Positions 1 to 9,067 of a stretch of 64,000 bases of DNA are shown one piece after another. The position numbers and the translations under genes were made by a program. Location: positions 271,732 through 335,731 of the forward strand of contig JAEZDD010000004.1 in NCBI GenBank assembly GCA_023429785.1, in the 5' to 3' direction. Source of the stretch: Bacillota bacterium. GTDB taxonomy: Bacteria; Bacillota; Clostridia; Oscillospirales; Ruminococcaceae. The notes beneath the pieces were generated by a model that had not been told where the DNA came from, ran no database searches, and saw nothing but the letters and a program-made list of their open reading frames with translations. The number at the start of each line of letters is the position of its first letter. Position 1 is the first letter of the stretch.

Positions 1-285
1 TGCAAGAAGTGTAGCGGTTGTTGTTCCGTCACCGGCAGCGTCGTTGGTCTTGATAGAAACCTCTTTAACCAGCTGAGCGCCCATGTTTTCAAAAGCGTCC
101 TCCAGCTCAATTTCCTTAGCGATAGTTACACCGTCGTTTGTGATAAGCGGAGCGCCGAATTTCTTGTCAAGAACAACGTTTCTGCCCTTAGGTCCCAGTG
201 TGATTTTCACAGTGTTAGCGAGTTTATCAATACCACTTTGAAGTGATTTTCTAGCTTCTTCACCAAAAATAATATCCTTAGCCAT
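1..285 (-). CDS. groEL: 60 kDa chaperonin GroEL, N-terminal part (runs off the window)
   Basis: Only the first 95 codons are in the window; the gene continues past base 1. The protein starts MAKDIIFGEEARKSL and contains the GroEL ATP-binding loop LGPKGRNVVLDKKFG followed by the DGTTTAT segment (about residues 86-92), which are diagnostic for the ring-forming, ATP-driven protein-folding chaperonin of the cytoplasm. The start ATG (283-285) has an AGGAG ribosome binding site just upstream on the minus strand. It lies 41 bp downstream of groES in the usual groES-groEL operon and should share the CIRCE-controlled promoter at 651-713. Identification is secure; nothing can be said about the missing C-terminal domains. 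Confidence 0.97.
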   Translation of the reverse strand, partial: MAKDIIFGEEARKSLQSGIDKLANTVKITLGPKGRNVVLDKKFGAPLITNDGVTIAKEIELEDAFENMGAQLVKEVSIKTNDAAGDGTTTATLLA

Positions 286-326
286 GATAATTTCCTCCTG
301 ATTAATTTAATTTTAGCATGTTTAAC

Positions 327-611
327 TTATTCAACAATTGCAAGGATTTCAGATTGCTTTAAAATAGTATAGTCAACGCCGTCAATCTTAACTTCAGTCC
401 CGGCATACTTGCTTATAAGAACCTTGTCGCCGGCCTTGACATACATAACAACCTCATTCCCGTCAACAATTCCTCCGGGTCCAACAGAAACAATCTCAGC
501 AACCTGTGGCTTTTCCTTTGCAGCCCCGGCAAGAATAATTCCGCTTTTTGTTGTTTCTTCAGCCTCAACCATCTTAATAACAACTCTGTCCGCTAATGGC
601 TTAATAGTCAT
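327..611 (-). CDS. groES: 10 kDa co-chaperonin GroES
   Basis: The 94-residue product has the normal GroES length and its hallmark features: N-terminal IKPLADRVVIK, the mobile loop around residues 17-34 (TKSGIILAGAAKEKP), and the VKAGDKVLISKYAGTEVKIDG segment. It forms the heptameric lid that closes the GroEL cavity during ATP-dependent folding. AGGAG precedes the ATG on the minus strand. It is the first gene of the groES-groEL operon, and a perfect CIRCE operator sits about 44 bp upstream, so heat-shock control by HrcA is expected (hrcA itself is not in the window). Confidence 0.97.
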   Translation of the reverse strand: MTIKPLADRVVIKMVEAEETTKSGIILAGAAKEKPQVAEIVSVGPGGIVDGNEVVMYVKAGDKVLISKYAGTEVKIDGVDYTILKQSEILAIVE

Positions 612-650
612 AATTTAGTCCTCCTTAGATATAATAAAATAATAATCTTT

Positions 651-685
651 AGTATTAGCACTCTTATATATTGAGTGCTAATACT
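651..685 (-). promoter_or_regulatory. CIRCE operator (HrcA binding site) of groES-groEL
   Basis: The canonical TTAGCACTC-N9-GAGTGCTAA inverted repeat occupies 655-681 with no mismatch. The symmetry extends to 13 bp per arm (651-663 and 673-685). It lies just downstream of the -10 element of the groES promoter, so bound HrcA repressor would block transcription until heat shock. Confidence 0.96.
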
Positions 686-713
686 ATTTTACCAAGCTTT
701 CCACAAAAATCAA
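686..713 (-). promoter_or_regulatory. Housekeeping-sigma promoter of groES-groEL
   Basis: On the minus strand there is a -35 TTGATT (708-713), a 16-bp spacer and a -10 TAAAAT (686-691), immediately upstream of the CIRCE operator. The spacing and position fit a sigma-A promoter repressed by HrcA. Confidence 0.75.
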
Positions 714-1112
714 GTCATATAATCTGAAATTTTATAACTTTGTATACTTTAACAAAATGCACACCTCGTTTTATATAAATATTGTACAACAATAAAAGCA
801 AAATATTATTTAAAATTTATAGAAATATTCAGTATAAAAATATGAAACAAAAAACCAATAAAATAACTAATGATAAATTTTATAAAATATTGCTATAGTA
901 TGAATAAAAAATATAAATTATTGCAAGATTATTACATACTAGATAAAAAAGAAAGACTTTTTTGTATCTATGTTAAAGAAAAATAAAGACTTTTACACAT
1001 AAGTCACATAAATAATAAAATTTGTTCATTAAATAGGTAGAGAAATAGAAAATAGTATGCTATAATAACTATGTGAAAAATAAAAATTTACATAAATGAA
1101 AGGAATGTTATC
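714..1112. other. AT-rich intergenic region with extended -10 promoter for the response regulator
   Basis: About 400 bp without a gene between the divergent groES and two-component operons. The only recognisable signal is an extended -10 element, TGC directly followed by TATAAT (1058-1066), 47 bp before the response-regulator ATG. It has no convincing -35 box. The rest is A/T-rich sequence with no ORF or RNA that I recognise. Confidence 0.55.
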
Positions 1113-1808
1113 ATGTCATTAGGAAAAGTATTAGTAGTAGATGACGACAAGAATATTTGTGAGCTTTTAAGATTATATCTTGAAAAAGAAGGCTATAGTG
1201 TGATTCTATCTCATGACGGCGAAGAGGCAGTGGTGAAATTCAGTGCTTTAAAGCCGGATTTAGTTTTACTTGACATAATGCTGCCGGGATTAGATGGATG
1301 GCAGGTTTGCCGTGAAATTCGAAAGAAGTCAAACGTTCCTATAATAATGATTACTGCTAAGTCTGAGACATTTGACAAGGTTCTGGGGCTTGAGCTTGGC
1401 GCTGACGACTATGTTGTCAAGCCGTTTGATACGAAAGAGATTATCGCCAGAATAAAAGCTATTTCACGCCGTGTTGGACAAGTTAATTCAGAGGTTGAAA
1501 TTAAGGAAGTTAAGTTTGACAAGCTGAGCGTTAATATGACCAGATATGAGCTTCGTGTTGACGGAAAAGTTCTTGACACGCCTCCAAAGGAGCTTGAGCT
1601 TTTATTTCATCTTGCTTCAAATCCGAACAGAGTATATACGCGTGACCAGCTTCTTGATGAAGTATGGGGTTTTGAATACTACGGTGACTCGAGGACAATC
1701 GACGTTCACGTTAAGCGTCTTCGTGAAAAGCTTGAAGGCATTTCGTCAGAATGGGCGCTGAAAACTGTATGGGGTGTCGGCTACAAATTTGAGGTTGAAG
1801 AGCAATAA
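1113..1808 (+). CDS. OmpR-family response regulator
   Basis: This 231-residue DNA-binding response regulator has a receiver domain at about 1-118 with the acidic pair D10/D11, phospho-acceptor D54 (LLDIMLPG), T81 and K103 (YVVKPF). A winged-helix OmpR/PhoB domain at about 130-230 carries the typical RVYTRDQLLDEVWG and RTIDVHVKRLREKL segments. The ATG follows AAAGGAA. The stop codon overlaps the start of the downstream histidine kinase (TAATG), so the two are translationally coupled. The HtrA protease gene follows 3 bp after the kinase, which suggests a cell-envelope or extracytoplasmic stress circuit. The stimulus is unknown. Confidence 0.93.
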   Translation: MSLGKVLVVDDDKNICELLRLYLEKEGYSVILSHDGEEAVVKFSALKPDLVLLDIMLPGLDGWQVCREIRKKSNVPIIMITAKSETFDKVLGLELGADDYVVKPFDTKEIIARIKAISRRVGQVNSEVEIKEVKFDKLSVNMTRYELRVDGKVLDTPPKELELLFHLASNPNRVYTRDQLLDEVWGFEYYGDSRTIDVHVKRLREKLEGISSEWALKTVWGVGYKFEVEEQ

Positions 1809-3223
1809 TGCGCGGTGGCATTTTCAGAAAATATATTTTAATCACATCAGCAGTAATACTCCTGAGCATCATCAGCTTAGGGGCAGTATTACTGCTGATT
1901 TCTTCTCAATTTTTTTCAAAAAATCTTCAGGAATCTCTGATTAATAATTACATGGAAATTAAAGCCTCGACAATTGAAGCATTAAATGAAAACGGGAAGA
2001 ACCCAAAATCAGTCAACGAAGTATTTTCGGATTTTTCAACAGACAGGGGTCTGACTATATTTTTGACTAATGAAAATGGCGAAATAATTGTATCCTCAAA
2101 TGAAATACTAGATAAAAATAAAAGAGCAATAAGCCCGGCCTTGCTTTCTATTCAAACACGAACCCCAACATACCATTACAATAAAATGGGGAACTATTTT
2201 GATAAAGACCGTCACAACGTCAGCGGAGAAATTGAGATGAAGCATGAAAGCTATTATCTTTTCATAAGCTCGTCGAGCTTTGACCATGGATTATATATGA
2301 ATAAGATTTTCGGGGTTTTCATTACTGTCAGCCTGGTTGTCATAATAGTTATGTTCACAATACTCTATACTGTGGCTCGAAATATTTTCAAGCCGCTAAG
2401 TAAGATAAGTATGGTTGCAAAAAGCTATGCCAAGGGTGATTTTTCAAAAAAAATTATAGTCAGAGACAAAAGTGAAGTCAGTGAGATTGCGAATGCCCTG
2501 AATGAAATGTCAGCATCACTCGGGAATCTTGAGATAATGAGAAAAAGCTTTATTGCGAATGTTTCGCATGAATTAAGGACACCGATGACGTCTATTAGTG
2601 GCTTCGTCGACGGCATTCTAGACGGAACAATCCCGAAGGAAAAAGAGAGGGTATATCTAAGCGTTGTTTCGCAGGAAACAAAAAGGCTTTCACGTCTTGT
2701 TGCCTCAATGCTGAATATAGCAAAAATCGAATCAGGCGAAACAACATTAATCAAGAAAAATTGTAATATAATAGATTTGACAGTGAACTGTTTGGTCACT
2801 CTTGAAAAACAGATTAGCGAAAAGAACATTGATATCAGCGGACTTGACAATGGGGAAAATTTGGTTTATGCTGATGTTGATTTACTTTATCAGGTGGTAT
2901 ATAATTTAATTGACAATGCAATCAAATTCACTAATCAGAACGGGCAGATTACTTTTTCAACCTATACTAAGGAGAATACGTTTTATTATTCTATAAAGAA
3001 TACAGGCGAAGGGATAAAGGAATGTGAGCTTTCACTTGTATTTGACCGGTTTTATAAGTCTGACCAGTCAAGAAGCAAGGATAAAACCGGGGTCGGACTT
3101 GGCCTTTATATTGCCAGCTCAATAGTTAATATGCACGAGGGGAAAATTATGGTAAGAAGTATTGAGGGCGAATATACTGAATTTATCTTTAGTATTCCTA
3201 AAAAAGATATCAAAGGGGATTAA
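1808..3223 (+). CDS. Membrane sensor histidine kinase
   Basis: The 471-residue kinase has TM1 at about 10-33, an extracytoplasmic sensor loop at about 34-165, TM2 at about 167-189, a HAMP linker at about 190-242, and a HisKA dimerisation domain with phospho-accepting H254 in NVSHELRTPMTS. The C-terminal HATPase has the N-box LIDNAIKF and the G-box KTGVGLGLYI. It would autophosphorylate and transfer phosphate to the response regulator encoded immediately upstream, whose stop codon shares a base with this ATG. The loop does not resemble a sensor domain I can name, so the ligand is not assigned. Confidence 0.93.
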   Translation: MRGGIFRKYILITSAVILLSIISLGAVLLLISSQFFSKNLQESLINNYMEIKASTIEALNENGKNPKSVNEVFSDFSTDRGLTIFLTNENGEIIVSSNEILDKNKRAISPALLSIQTRTPTYHYNKMGNYFDKDRHNVSGEIEMKHESYYLFISSSSFDHGLYMNKIFGVFITVSLVVIIVMFTILYTVARNIFKPLSKISMVAKSYAKGDFSKKIIVRDKSEVSEIANALNEMSASLGNLEIMRKSFIANVSHELRTPMTSISGFVDGILDGTIPKEKERVYLSVVSQETKRLSRLVASMLNIAKIESGETTLIKKNCNIIDLTVNCLVTLEKQISEKNIDISGLDNGENLVYADVDLLYQVVYNLIDNAIKFTNQNGQITFSTYTKENTFYYSIKNTGEGIKECELSLVFDRFYKSDQSRSKDKTGVGLGLYIASSIVNMHEGKIMVRSIEGEYTEFIFSIPKKDIKGD

Positions 3224-3226
3224 AAA

Positions 3227-4522
3227 TTGAGTCAGGATTTTTTTGAAAACGAACAGAATGACCCTCAGGAAGAAAAGCTTCCGACAACAGAATATAAAGA
3301 TATCTGGGGCGAGGATTTAAGCTATCTGGCTCAGCCTGAAGCTCAGACAGCTAAGAAAAGTTTTTTTAAATTTAATTTTATCACTATAATAATTTTAGCA
3401 GTAATTATTTTATGCAGTCTTGCTTATATATCGACATTAGTGCTGGGGAAGGGCTGGCTTTCAAACAGATTTTTCAGCCATAATAATGTCAATATTGTCA
3501 TCCCGATACAAGACAAGCCAAGGCTCGATGAAAAATATTTTGATGAGGCAACAGGAAAGTATACGACAGAAGGGATAGCAAAGCAGGTTTCTCCCTCGGT
3601 TGTTTCGATTGAAATATATGAACAGGGTGTGGCATTTACTCCGTCAAGTCAGGGCTCAGGTATTATTTTGACCGAAAATGGTTATATAATAACTAATGCA
3701 CATGTTGTCGCCAATGCGACACGAGGCATTAAGGTTGTTTTAGACAACAAGGAGCAGTATGAAGCACAGGTAATCGGGAGCGACACAAAAACCGACCTTG
3801 CTGTCATAAAAATCAGTGCGAAGGGGCTTGCTGCCGCAAAATTCGGGAACTCTGACGAGCTCGAAATTGGCGAACAGATTGTTGCTATAGGAAGTCCCGC
3901 CGGGCTGTTTGGCTCACTGACACGAGGGGTTGTTTCGGGGCTTAACAGAATGATAAAGACCGAGGCGAACAATATTGAAATGAACTGTATTCAGATAGAT
4001 GCCGCAATAAATCCGGGGAATTCCGGCGGCGCGCTAGTGAATATGTATGGACAGGTTGTTGGTATAAATTCATCTAAATTTTTGGATTCGAATTATGACG
4101 GGATTGGCTTTGCCATTTCATTCAATGCGGCAAAACCAATTTTAGAAAAGCTTATCGCCGACGGATATATCAAGGACAGGGTTCGCATAGGTATTATATT
4201 CTATGAAATTTCTGAAGAAACAGCTAAACAGAACAACACAAAGCCCGGGCTTTTCATAAAGGAAATTGACCCGAGTTGTGATGTGGCAAGCAGCGGGCTA
4301 AAGCAGAATGATGTGATAACCAGTATAAACGGTCAGCCGGTGACATCTCGCGCTGATGTCGATGCTATACTAAAAGGGAAGAAGCCTGGGGATACTATTT
4401 CAGCGAGCGTTTTCAGACAGGATTTATCCGGGGCATCAAAAACCTTAGATATTATATTCAAGCTAATGGAGGATACCACAACTAAAATTGACACCTCATC
4501 TTCAACAAGCAGCACCAACTAA
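3227..4522 (+). CDS. htrA: HtrA/DegP-type membrane-anchored serine protease with PDZ domain
   Basis: The 431-residue protein has a cytoplasmic N-terminus of about 48 residues, one membrane anchor (about 51-74), and an external trypsin-like domain with catalytic triad H159 (TNAHVV), D190 (KTDLAVIK) and S266 (NPGNSGGAL). A single PDZ domain (about 325-415) and a Ser/Thr-rich tail follow. It degrades or refolds damaged envelope proteins. The start is a TTG at 3227: AAAGGGGA lies 8 nt upstream and no ATG gives the full domain set. It is 3 bp from the histidine kinase and probably in its operon and regulon, as for other Gram-positive HtrA proteins under two-component control. Confidence 0.93.
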   Translation: MSQDFFENEQNDPQEEKLPTTEYKDIWGEDLSYLAQPEAQTAKKSFFKFNFITIIILAVIILCSLAYISTLVLGKGWLSNRFFSHNNVNIVIPIQDKPRLDEKYFDEATGKYTTEGIAKQVSPSVVSIEIYEQGVAFTPSSQGSGIILTENGYIITNAHVVANATRGIKVVLDNKEQYEAQVIGSDTKTDLAVIKISAKGLAAAKFGNSDELEIGEQIVAIGSPAGLFGSLTRGVVSGLNRMIKTEANNIEMNCIQIDAAINPGNSGGALVNMYGQVVGINSSKFLDSNYDGIGFAISFNAAKPILEKLIADGYIKDRVRIGIIFYEISEETAKQNNTKPGLFIKEIDPSCDVASSGLKQNDVITSINGQPVTSRADVDAILKGKKPGDTISASVFRQDLSGASKTLDIIFKLMEDTTTKIDTSSSTSSTN

Positions 4523-4572
4523 TTCAAATTAATATTAAATAAAACTAATTCTAATTTACGCCAGGAGGATAT

Positions 4573-5844
4573 ATGACAAGTATAATAATAATAGTTGTAT
4601 TTACACTATTATCAGCTTTTTTTTCAGCCTGTGAGACTGCTTTTTCATCGGTCAATCGCATAAGACTCAGAAATTATGCAAGCCAGGGGGACAAGCGAGC
4701 AGAAAAAGCGCTTAAAATAGTCGGGAGCTTTGATAAGGCTTTGACAACAACATTAATAGGCAACAATGTCGTGAACATTGCTTCGGCTTCACTTGCCACT
4801 ATTGTATTCACCGAGCATTTCGGTGCGGGGAGCGTCGGGATTGCGACTATAGTGATGACTATTGTCGTCCTAATATTCGGCGAGGTGCTTCCGAAATCCT
4901 TAGCGAAGGAAAATGCCGAGGGCTTCACTCTTTTTGTTTCAACGCTTATGAGCGGGATTATATTTTTGTTCACTCCCCTCTCAGCCCTTATTATTGCTCT
5001 TAAAAATTTTGTTACCAAGCATTTTTCGAACAAAAACAATAACCCCAGCGTGACTGAAGAAGAGCTAATGTATATTATTGATGAAATTGAAGACGAGGGC
5101 GTATTAGAGGAACAGGAGAGCAATCTTGTGAAAAGTGCTCTTGAATTTGACGAAATAGAAATCAACGAAATTCTTATTCACAGAGTGAATGTCGTTGGTA
5201 TAGAAATATCGCACAGCATCGAGGAAATAAAAGATATTTTTATGTCGGAAAGATATTCAAGGCTCCCGGTTTATGAAAAAACCATTGACAGCATAGTCGG
5301 GATAATACATCAGAAGGATTTTTTCAATCTTTATCTGAATGGCGGAACAGAGCTGAAACCAATAATTCAAAAGGCACTCTATGTTTCAGAGCATAAGAAA
5401 ATTTCTGAAGTTCTTCATATTATGCAAAGGACAAAGAATCATATGGCGATTGTCCTTGACCAGTATGGTGGGACGGAGGGGATTGTCACTCTTGAGGATA
5501 TCATTGAGGAGCTTGTCGGCGAAATTTACGACGAGAATGATGAAGAAGAAAAGGAATTTGAAACACTCTCGGAGAATAAGTATTTAGCGTCAGCTGAGCT
5601 TAGCATCAGCGACCTTTTAGATTATCTTGAGCTTCCCGAAAATTCAGTTGACACAGACTGCAACTCTATCGGCGGCTGGGTTATGCAGCTTCTTGAGCAT
5701 ATCCCCGAAAAGGACGAAAAGGTTTCGTGGGGCATTTTTAAGATAACAGTCCTTGACGTTGAGGACCAGAAAATCGGGAAGGTTCTCTTAGAAATAGAAC
5801 CGGAGCAGCTCGAAGAAAAGGGCACAAGCAGTTATATTAAATAG
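4573..5844 (+). CDS. CNNM/CorC-family membrane protein (hemolysin-like, DUF21-CBS-CorC_HlyC)
   Basis: The 423-residue protein has the full family architecture. An N-terminal DUF21 membrane domain (about 1-140) has several hydrophobic helices and a conserved SACETAFSSVNRIRL start. Two CBS domains (about 195-315) include MSERYSRLPVYE and VLDQYGGTEGIVTLEDIIEELVG. A C-terminal CorC_HlyC domain spans about 335-412. Members are annotated as hemolysin-like but are better supported as Mg2+/Co2+ efflux or homeostasis proteins. AGGAGG precedes the ATG. It lies 50 bp downstream of htrA on the same strand, possibly co-transcribed. Family is certain; the transported ion is inference. Confidence 0.9.
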   Translation: MTSIIIIVVFTLLSAFFSACETAFSSVNRIRLRNYASQGDKRAEKALKIVGSFDKALTTTLIGNNVVNIASASLATIVFTEHFGAGSVGIATIVMTIVVLIFGEVLPKSLAKENAEGFTLFVSTLMSGIIFLFTPLSALIIALKNFVTKHFSNKNNNPSVTEEELMYIIDEIEDEGVLEEQESNLVKSALEFDEIEINEILIHRVNVVGIEISHSIEEIKDIFMSERYSRLPVYEKTIDSIVGIIHQKDFFNLYLNGGTELKPIIQKALYVSEHKKISEVLHIMQRTKNHMAIVLDQYGGTEGIVTLEDIIEELVGEIYDENDEEEKEFETLSENKYLASAELSISDLLDYLELPENSVDTDCNSIGGWVMQLLEHIPEKDEKVSWGIFKITVLDVEDQKIGKVLLEIEPEQLEEKGTSSYIK

Positions 5845-5853
5845 TTCAAATGC

Positions 5854-5882
5854 TTGACACATTTTTGTTTTTCTTATATAAT
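5854..5882 (+). promoter_or_regulatory. Consensus sigma-A promoter of greA-lysS
   Basis: A perfect TTGACA (5854-5859), a 17-bp spacer and a perfect TATAAT (5877-5882), just after the stop of the upstream gene. Initiation is expected near 5889, giving a leader of roughly 100 nt before greA. Confidence 0.92.
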
Positions 5883-5912
5883 TAAAAATTGAAAAGTTAA
5901 ATAAGTTTTGAT

Positions 5913-5944
5913 AAATCAGCTATTATAAAAAGTAGCTGATTTTT
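5913..5944 (+). terminator. Terminator-like hairpin inside the greA leader
   Basis: A 10-bp perfect stem (5913-5922 with 5933-5942) and a 10-nt loop, ending in a run of T (5940-5944), lie between the greA promoter and the greA start. It could terminate the upstream operon, but because it lies downstream of the consensus promoter it would also attenuate greA, releasing an RNA of about 55 nt. Confidence 0.7.
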
Positions 5945-5993
5945 AAAATAAGATTGACGATATTGAGTTCATTAGAAAGGGATGGTCAATAAT

Positions 5994-6470
5994 ATGGCAA
6001 TGTCTAAAAAAAGAATTTCTCGTGAGGGTTACAATAAGCTGGAACAGGACCTTGAATTTTTAATTACTGTGAAACGTGCCGAGGTTGCTGAAAAGCTTAA
6101 AGAAGCGCGTTCTTTCGGTGACCTTTCTGAAAACGCTGAGTATGACGAAGCGAAAAATGAACAGGGTATTCTTGAAGCTAGAATCGCTGAGCTTGAGGCA
6201 TATATTGCCAACGCTGAAGTTATTGACGACGACGATGTTTCCATTCATGAAATAGGTGTCGGCTCAATAATCAAGTTCAAGGATTTGGAATTCAATGAAA
6301 TTGAAACGCTTCAGATAGTCGGTTCAACAGAATCAGACCCAGACAACAATAAAATTTCGGACGAATCACCAATCGGGAAAGCCGCACTTAAAAAGCGTGT
6401 CGGTGATATTATTGAGGTTGAAGCACCGGCGGGTGTCCTAAAGTTCGAAGTTTTAGAGATTTCAAAATAA
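5994..6470 (+). CDS. greA: Transcript cleavage factor GreA
   Basis: GreA rescues backtracked RNA polymerase by stimulating cleavage of the RNA 3' end. The N-terminal coiled coil (about 1-75) carries the acidic tip motif FGDLSENAEYDEAKNEQG, with the D and E residues that coordinate catalytic Mg2+. The C-terminal FKBP-like domain ends KRVGDIIEVEAPAGVLKFEVLEIS. I choose the ATG at 5994, which gives 158 residues, the usual family length. The upstream ATG at 5982 abuts the GAAAGGG ribosome binding site and is unlikely. lysS follows 12 bp later, so the pair forms an operon with the consensus promoter and attenuator-like hairpin upstream. Confidence 0.95.
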   Translation: MAMSKKRISREGYNKLEQDLEFLITVKRAEVAEKLKEARSFGDLSENAEYDEAKNEQGILEARIAELEAYIANAEVIDDDDVSIHEIGVGSIIKFKDLEFNEIETLQIVGSTESDPDNNKISDESPIGKAALKKRVGDIIEVEAPAGVLKFEVLEISK

Positions 6471-6482
6471 GGAGCTTAACAA

Positions 6483-8066
6483 ATGAACCTTGAAGAAAAT
6501 TTAAATCAGGCTGAGCTTGAGACAGAACAGACAGCCGAGGAAATTAATATACTAAAAAAAATCCGTATTGAAAAGTTTGAGAACCTAAAGGCTGAGGGGA
6601 AAAACCCTTATGAAATAACCAAATATGACGTAACAATTCTTAACTCAAAAATCCGTGAGGATTTTGAAAAGCGTGAGGCTGAGATTATTGGTGAGGCTGA
6701 CGGCGACGAGTTAAAAATACAAGAGGGTCTTGATAAAATCAAGGAAGAAAACATCCGCATTGCCGGCCGTATTATGAGCTGGCGTGATATGGGGAAGGCA
6801 AATTTCATTGATGTTCGTGACACTTCTGACAGAATGCAGATTTATATCAGAATGAATGACATCGGCGAAGATAATTTCAAGGATTTCAAAACATGGGATA
6901 TCGGTGACCTTGTGGGCATCGAGGGCTTTGTTTTCAGAACAAAAAAGGGCGAAATTTCAATTCATGCCAAAAGCGTAACCCTTCTTTCGAAGTCACTTCT
7001 TCCTCTCCCTGAAAAATGGCATGGGCTGAAGGATACAGAGGCACGTTATAGAAGAAGATATGTTGACCTTATCGTTAATCCTGACGTTAAGGAAACCTTT
7101 GTGAAAAGAAGCATCATTCTTCGTGAAATAAGAAATTATCTTGATTCAAAGGGCTTTTTAGAGGTTGAAACTCCTGTTCTTCAGGCGACAGCGGGCGGTG
7201 CTGCCGCACGTCCCTTCCTCACTCACCATAATGCCCTTGACCTTGATATGCACGTTCGTATTTCACTTGAGCTTTATCTGAAAAGACTCATCGTGGGCGG
7301 CTTTGACAAGGTATATGAAATCGGTCGAGTTTTCAGAAACGAAGGCATTTCTGTCCGCCACAACCCTGAATTCACCTTGCTTGAGCTTTATCAGGCATAC
7401 ACTGATTTTGAGGGCATGATGGAATTAACTGAAAGCCTAATCAAATATCTGGCTGAAACCGTTCTCGGGAAGACAACAATACAATACGGCGATATCGAAA
7501 TAGATTTAAGCAAGCCATTCGAAAGAATAACAATGCTTGACGCAATAAAAAAGTATGCTAATGTTGATTTTTCAACAATCAGCACACTTGAGGAAGCAAG
7601 AGCTCTAGCAAAAGAGCATCATATTCAGTTTGAGGAAAGACACGGGAAGGGCGATATACTTAATCTTTTCTTCGAGGAATATTGCGAGAAGAATTTAATT
7701 CAGCCAACCTTTGTTATGGAGCATCCGGTTGAGATTTCCCCGCTAGCCAAGAAAAAGCCGACAGACCCTGCATTCACTGAGCGATTTGAGCTGTTTGTAA
7801 TCGGCCGTGAGCACGCTAATGCGTTTTCTGAGCTAAATGACCCTATTGACCAGCGTGAGCGTTTTGAGGCTCAGGCGAGGCTGAAGGCACTCGGCGACGA
7901 TGAGGCGAACGAGGTTGACGAGGATTTCTTAATGGCTCTAGAGTATGGGATGCCACCAACAGGCGGGCTTGGCGTCGGTATTGACCGTCTGGTGATGCTA
8001 TTGACAAACAGTGCGTCAATCCGAGATGTATTATTATTCCCAACAATGAAACCAATACAACAATAA
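6483..8066 (+). CDS. lysS: Lysyl-tRNA synthetase, class II
   Basis: The 527-residue enzyme charges tRNA-Lys. An OB-fold anticodon-binding domain lies at about 90-190. The class II catalytic core holds motif 1 (FLEVETPVLQ), motif 2 (VFRNEGISVRHNPEF) and motif 3 (GLGVGIDRLVML). It is some 25 residues longer than typical bacterial LysS, mainly through an acidic N-terminal extension and a short acidic insertion before the OB fold. AAGGAG lies 6 nt upstream of the ATG. It is co-transcribed with greA and followed directly by a rho-independent terminator. Confidence 0.96.
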   Translation: MNLEENLNQAELETEQTAEEINILKKIRIEKFENLKAEGKNPYEITKYDVTILNSKIREDFEKREAEIIGEADGDELKIQEGLDKIKEENIRIAGRIMSWRDMGKANFIDVRDTSDRMQIYIRMNDIGEDNFKDFKTWDIGDLVGIEGFVFRTKKGEISIHAKSVTLLSKSLLPLPEKWHGLKDTEARYRRRYVDLIVNPDVKETFVKRSIILREIRNYLDSKGFLEVETPVLQATAGGAAARPFLTHHNALDLDMHVRISLELYLKRLIVGGFDKVYEIGRVFRNEGISVRHNPEFTLLELYQAYTDFEGMMELTESLIKYLAETVLGKTTIQYGDIEIDLSKPFERITMLDAIKKYANVDFSTISTLEEARALAKEHHIQFEERHGKGDILNLFFEEYCEKNLIQPTFVMEHPVEISPLAKKKPTDPAFTERFELFVIGREHANAFSELNDPIDQRERFEAQARLKALGDDEANEVDEDFLMALEYGMPPTGGLGVGIDRLVMLLTNSASIRDVLLFPTMKPIQQ

Positions 8067-8072
8067 ACTTAA

Positions 8073-8094
8073 AGGCGTGATTTCACGCCTTTTT
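8073..8094 (+). terminator. Rho-independent terminator of greA-lysS
   Basis: An 8-bp perfect GC-rich stem (AGGCGTGA with TCACGCCT) with a 2-nt spacer is followed by TTTT, 6 bp after the lysS stop codon. Confidence 0.9.
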
Positions 8095-8122
8095 CTGCAC
8101 TCAGATATTTCGAGGTGATAAA

Positions 8123-8971
8123 ATGAATATAAAATCAGGCAAGCTGAAGGATGAAGATGCCGAATATGAAAACGAGCTGGGAAAAGCCAGACGCGAGAAA
8201 ATTAAAGCTCAGGAAGAGCTGATGAAAAATCGTGAAATTGAATATAAGAGGAAGCTTGAGCGAGACAGGCTAGAGCTTTTAAAACAGAGGCAAGGGATAA
8301 CAGAAGAAAAAGTCGAAAGCTCACTCCCAAAGCCGATAGCTATGGACAAGCCAACCGGGAGGAAGGCGGTCGAAAATTTCTGGTATCACTATAAAATTCC
8401 GGTAATAGTCGTAATTTTGTTAATGCTGATTGGCTCATTTTTGGTTTATAATGTGCTCACAAAGGTGAAGGCTGACATCAATATTTTGTATTTGCTAAAT
8501 GATGAGGGCTCAGATAAACAGACTCAGCTGGAAGCACTCATACAAAAAAGGGCTAATGACATTAATAATGACGGGAAGGTCGTTGCGCAGTCGGTTTTTA
8601 TCCCATTAAAGGAAGATAGCACGGTCGGGACATATGAGCTGACAATCCAGACGAAGCTGACATCGGTATTTCAAGCGGGGAGCGAAATGCTGGTTATTTC
8701 AAACAGCCTATTTGACGAAAGATTTAAAACAGAGGATGTTTTCGAGGATTTCACAAAGGTTTATCCCGACAACAAGTATATCACAACAAAGGGCTTTAAG
8801 CTAAGCTCTGAAAAGGTTAAGAAAGCGCTTGACTGGGACGATATGCCGGATGATATATACCTTAGCGTCAGAAAGCCGATTAAGCTTTCAGGGCAGAGCC
8901 AAAAGGAAATGGAAGAGCAGTATGAATCCGCAAAAAGTGTATTTATCAAAATGGTTGACACGTTGAGCTAA
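8123..8971 (+). CDS. Unknown membrane-anchored protein, paralogue of the next gene
   Basis: I do not recognise this family. The 282-residue product has a highly charged, probably coiled-coil cytoplasmic N-terminus (about 8-65), a FWYHYKIP membrane-entry motif, one TM helix (about 92-113) and an extracytoplasmic domain of about 165 residues. That domain contains DINNDGKV (146-153), an EF-hand/dockerin-like Ca2+ ligand pattern (DxNxDG). The C-terminal half shares many positions with the following protein: VYPDNKYITTKGFKLSSEK and DMPDDIYLSVRKP match YPDNQYVDRKGFRLLSEK and GMPGDIYISLKK. The start ATG follows GAGGTG. The tandem duplication suggests related, perhaps partnered, surface proteins; function is unassigned. 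Confidence 0.85.
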   Translation: MNIKSGKLKDEDAEYENELGKARREKIKAQEELMKNREIEYKRKLERDRLELLKQRQGITEEKVESSLPKPIAMDKPTGRKAVENFWYHYKIPVIVVILLMLIGSFLVYNVLTKVKADINILYLLNDEGSDKQTQLEALIQKRANDINNDGKVVAQSVFIPLKEDSTVGTYELTIQTKLTSVFQAGSEMLVISNSLFDERFKTEDVFEDFTKVYPDNKYITTKGFKLSSEKVKKALDWDDMPDDIYLSVRKPIKLSGQSQKEMEEQYESAKSVFIKMVDTLS

Positions 8972-9067
8972 ATTTATTAAAATTATCTAACTTTTTAATC
9001 AGTATTATCTATCCATCAACTTCATATTTATAAAAGAGTATTCTAAAATAAATAATAGAGGTGGAAA

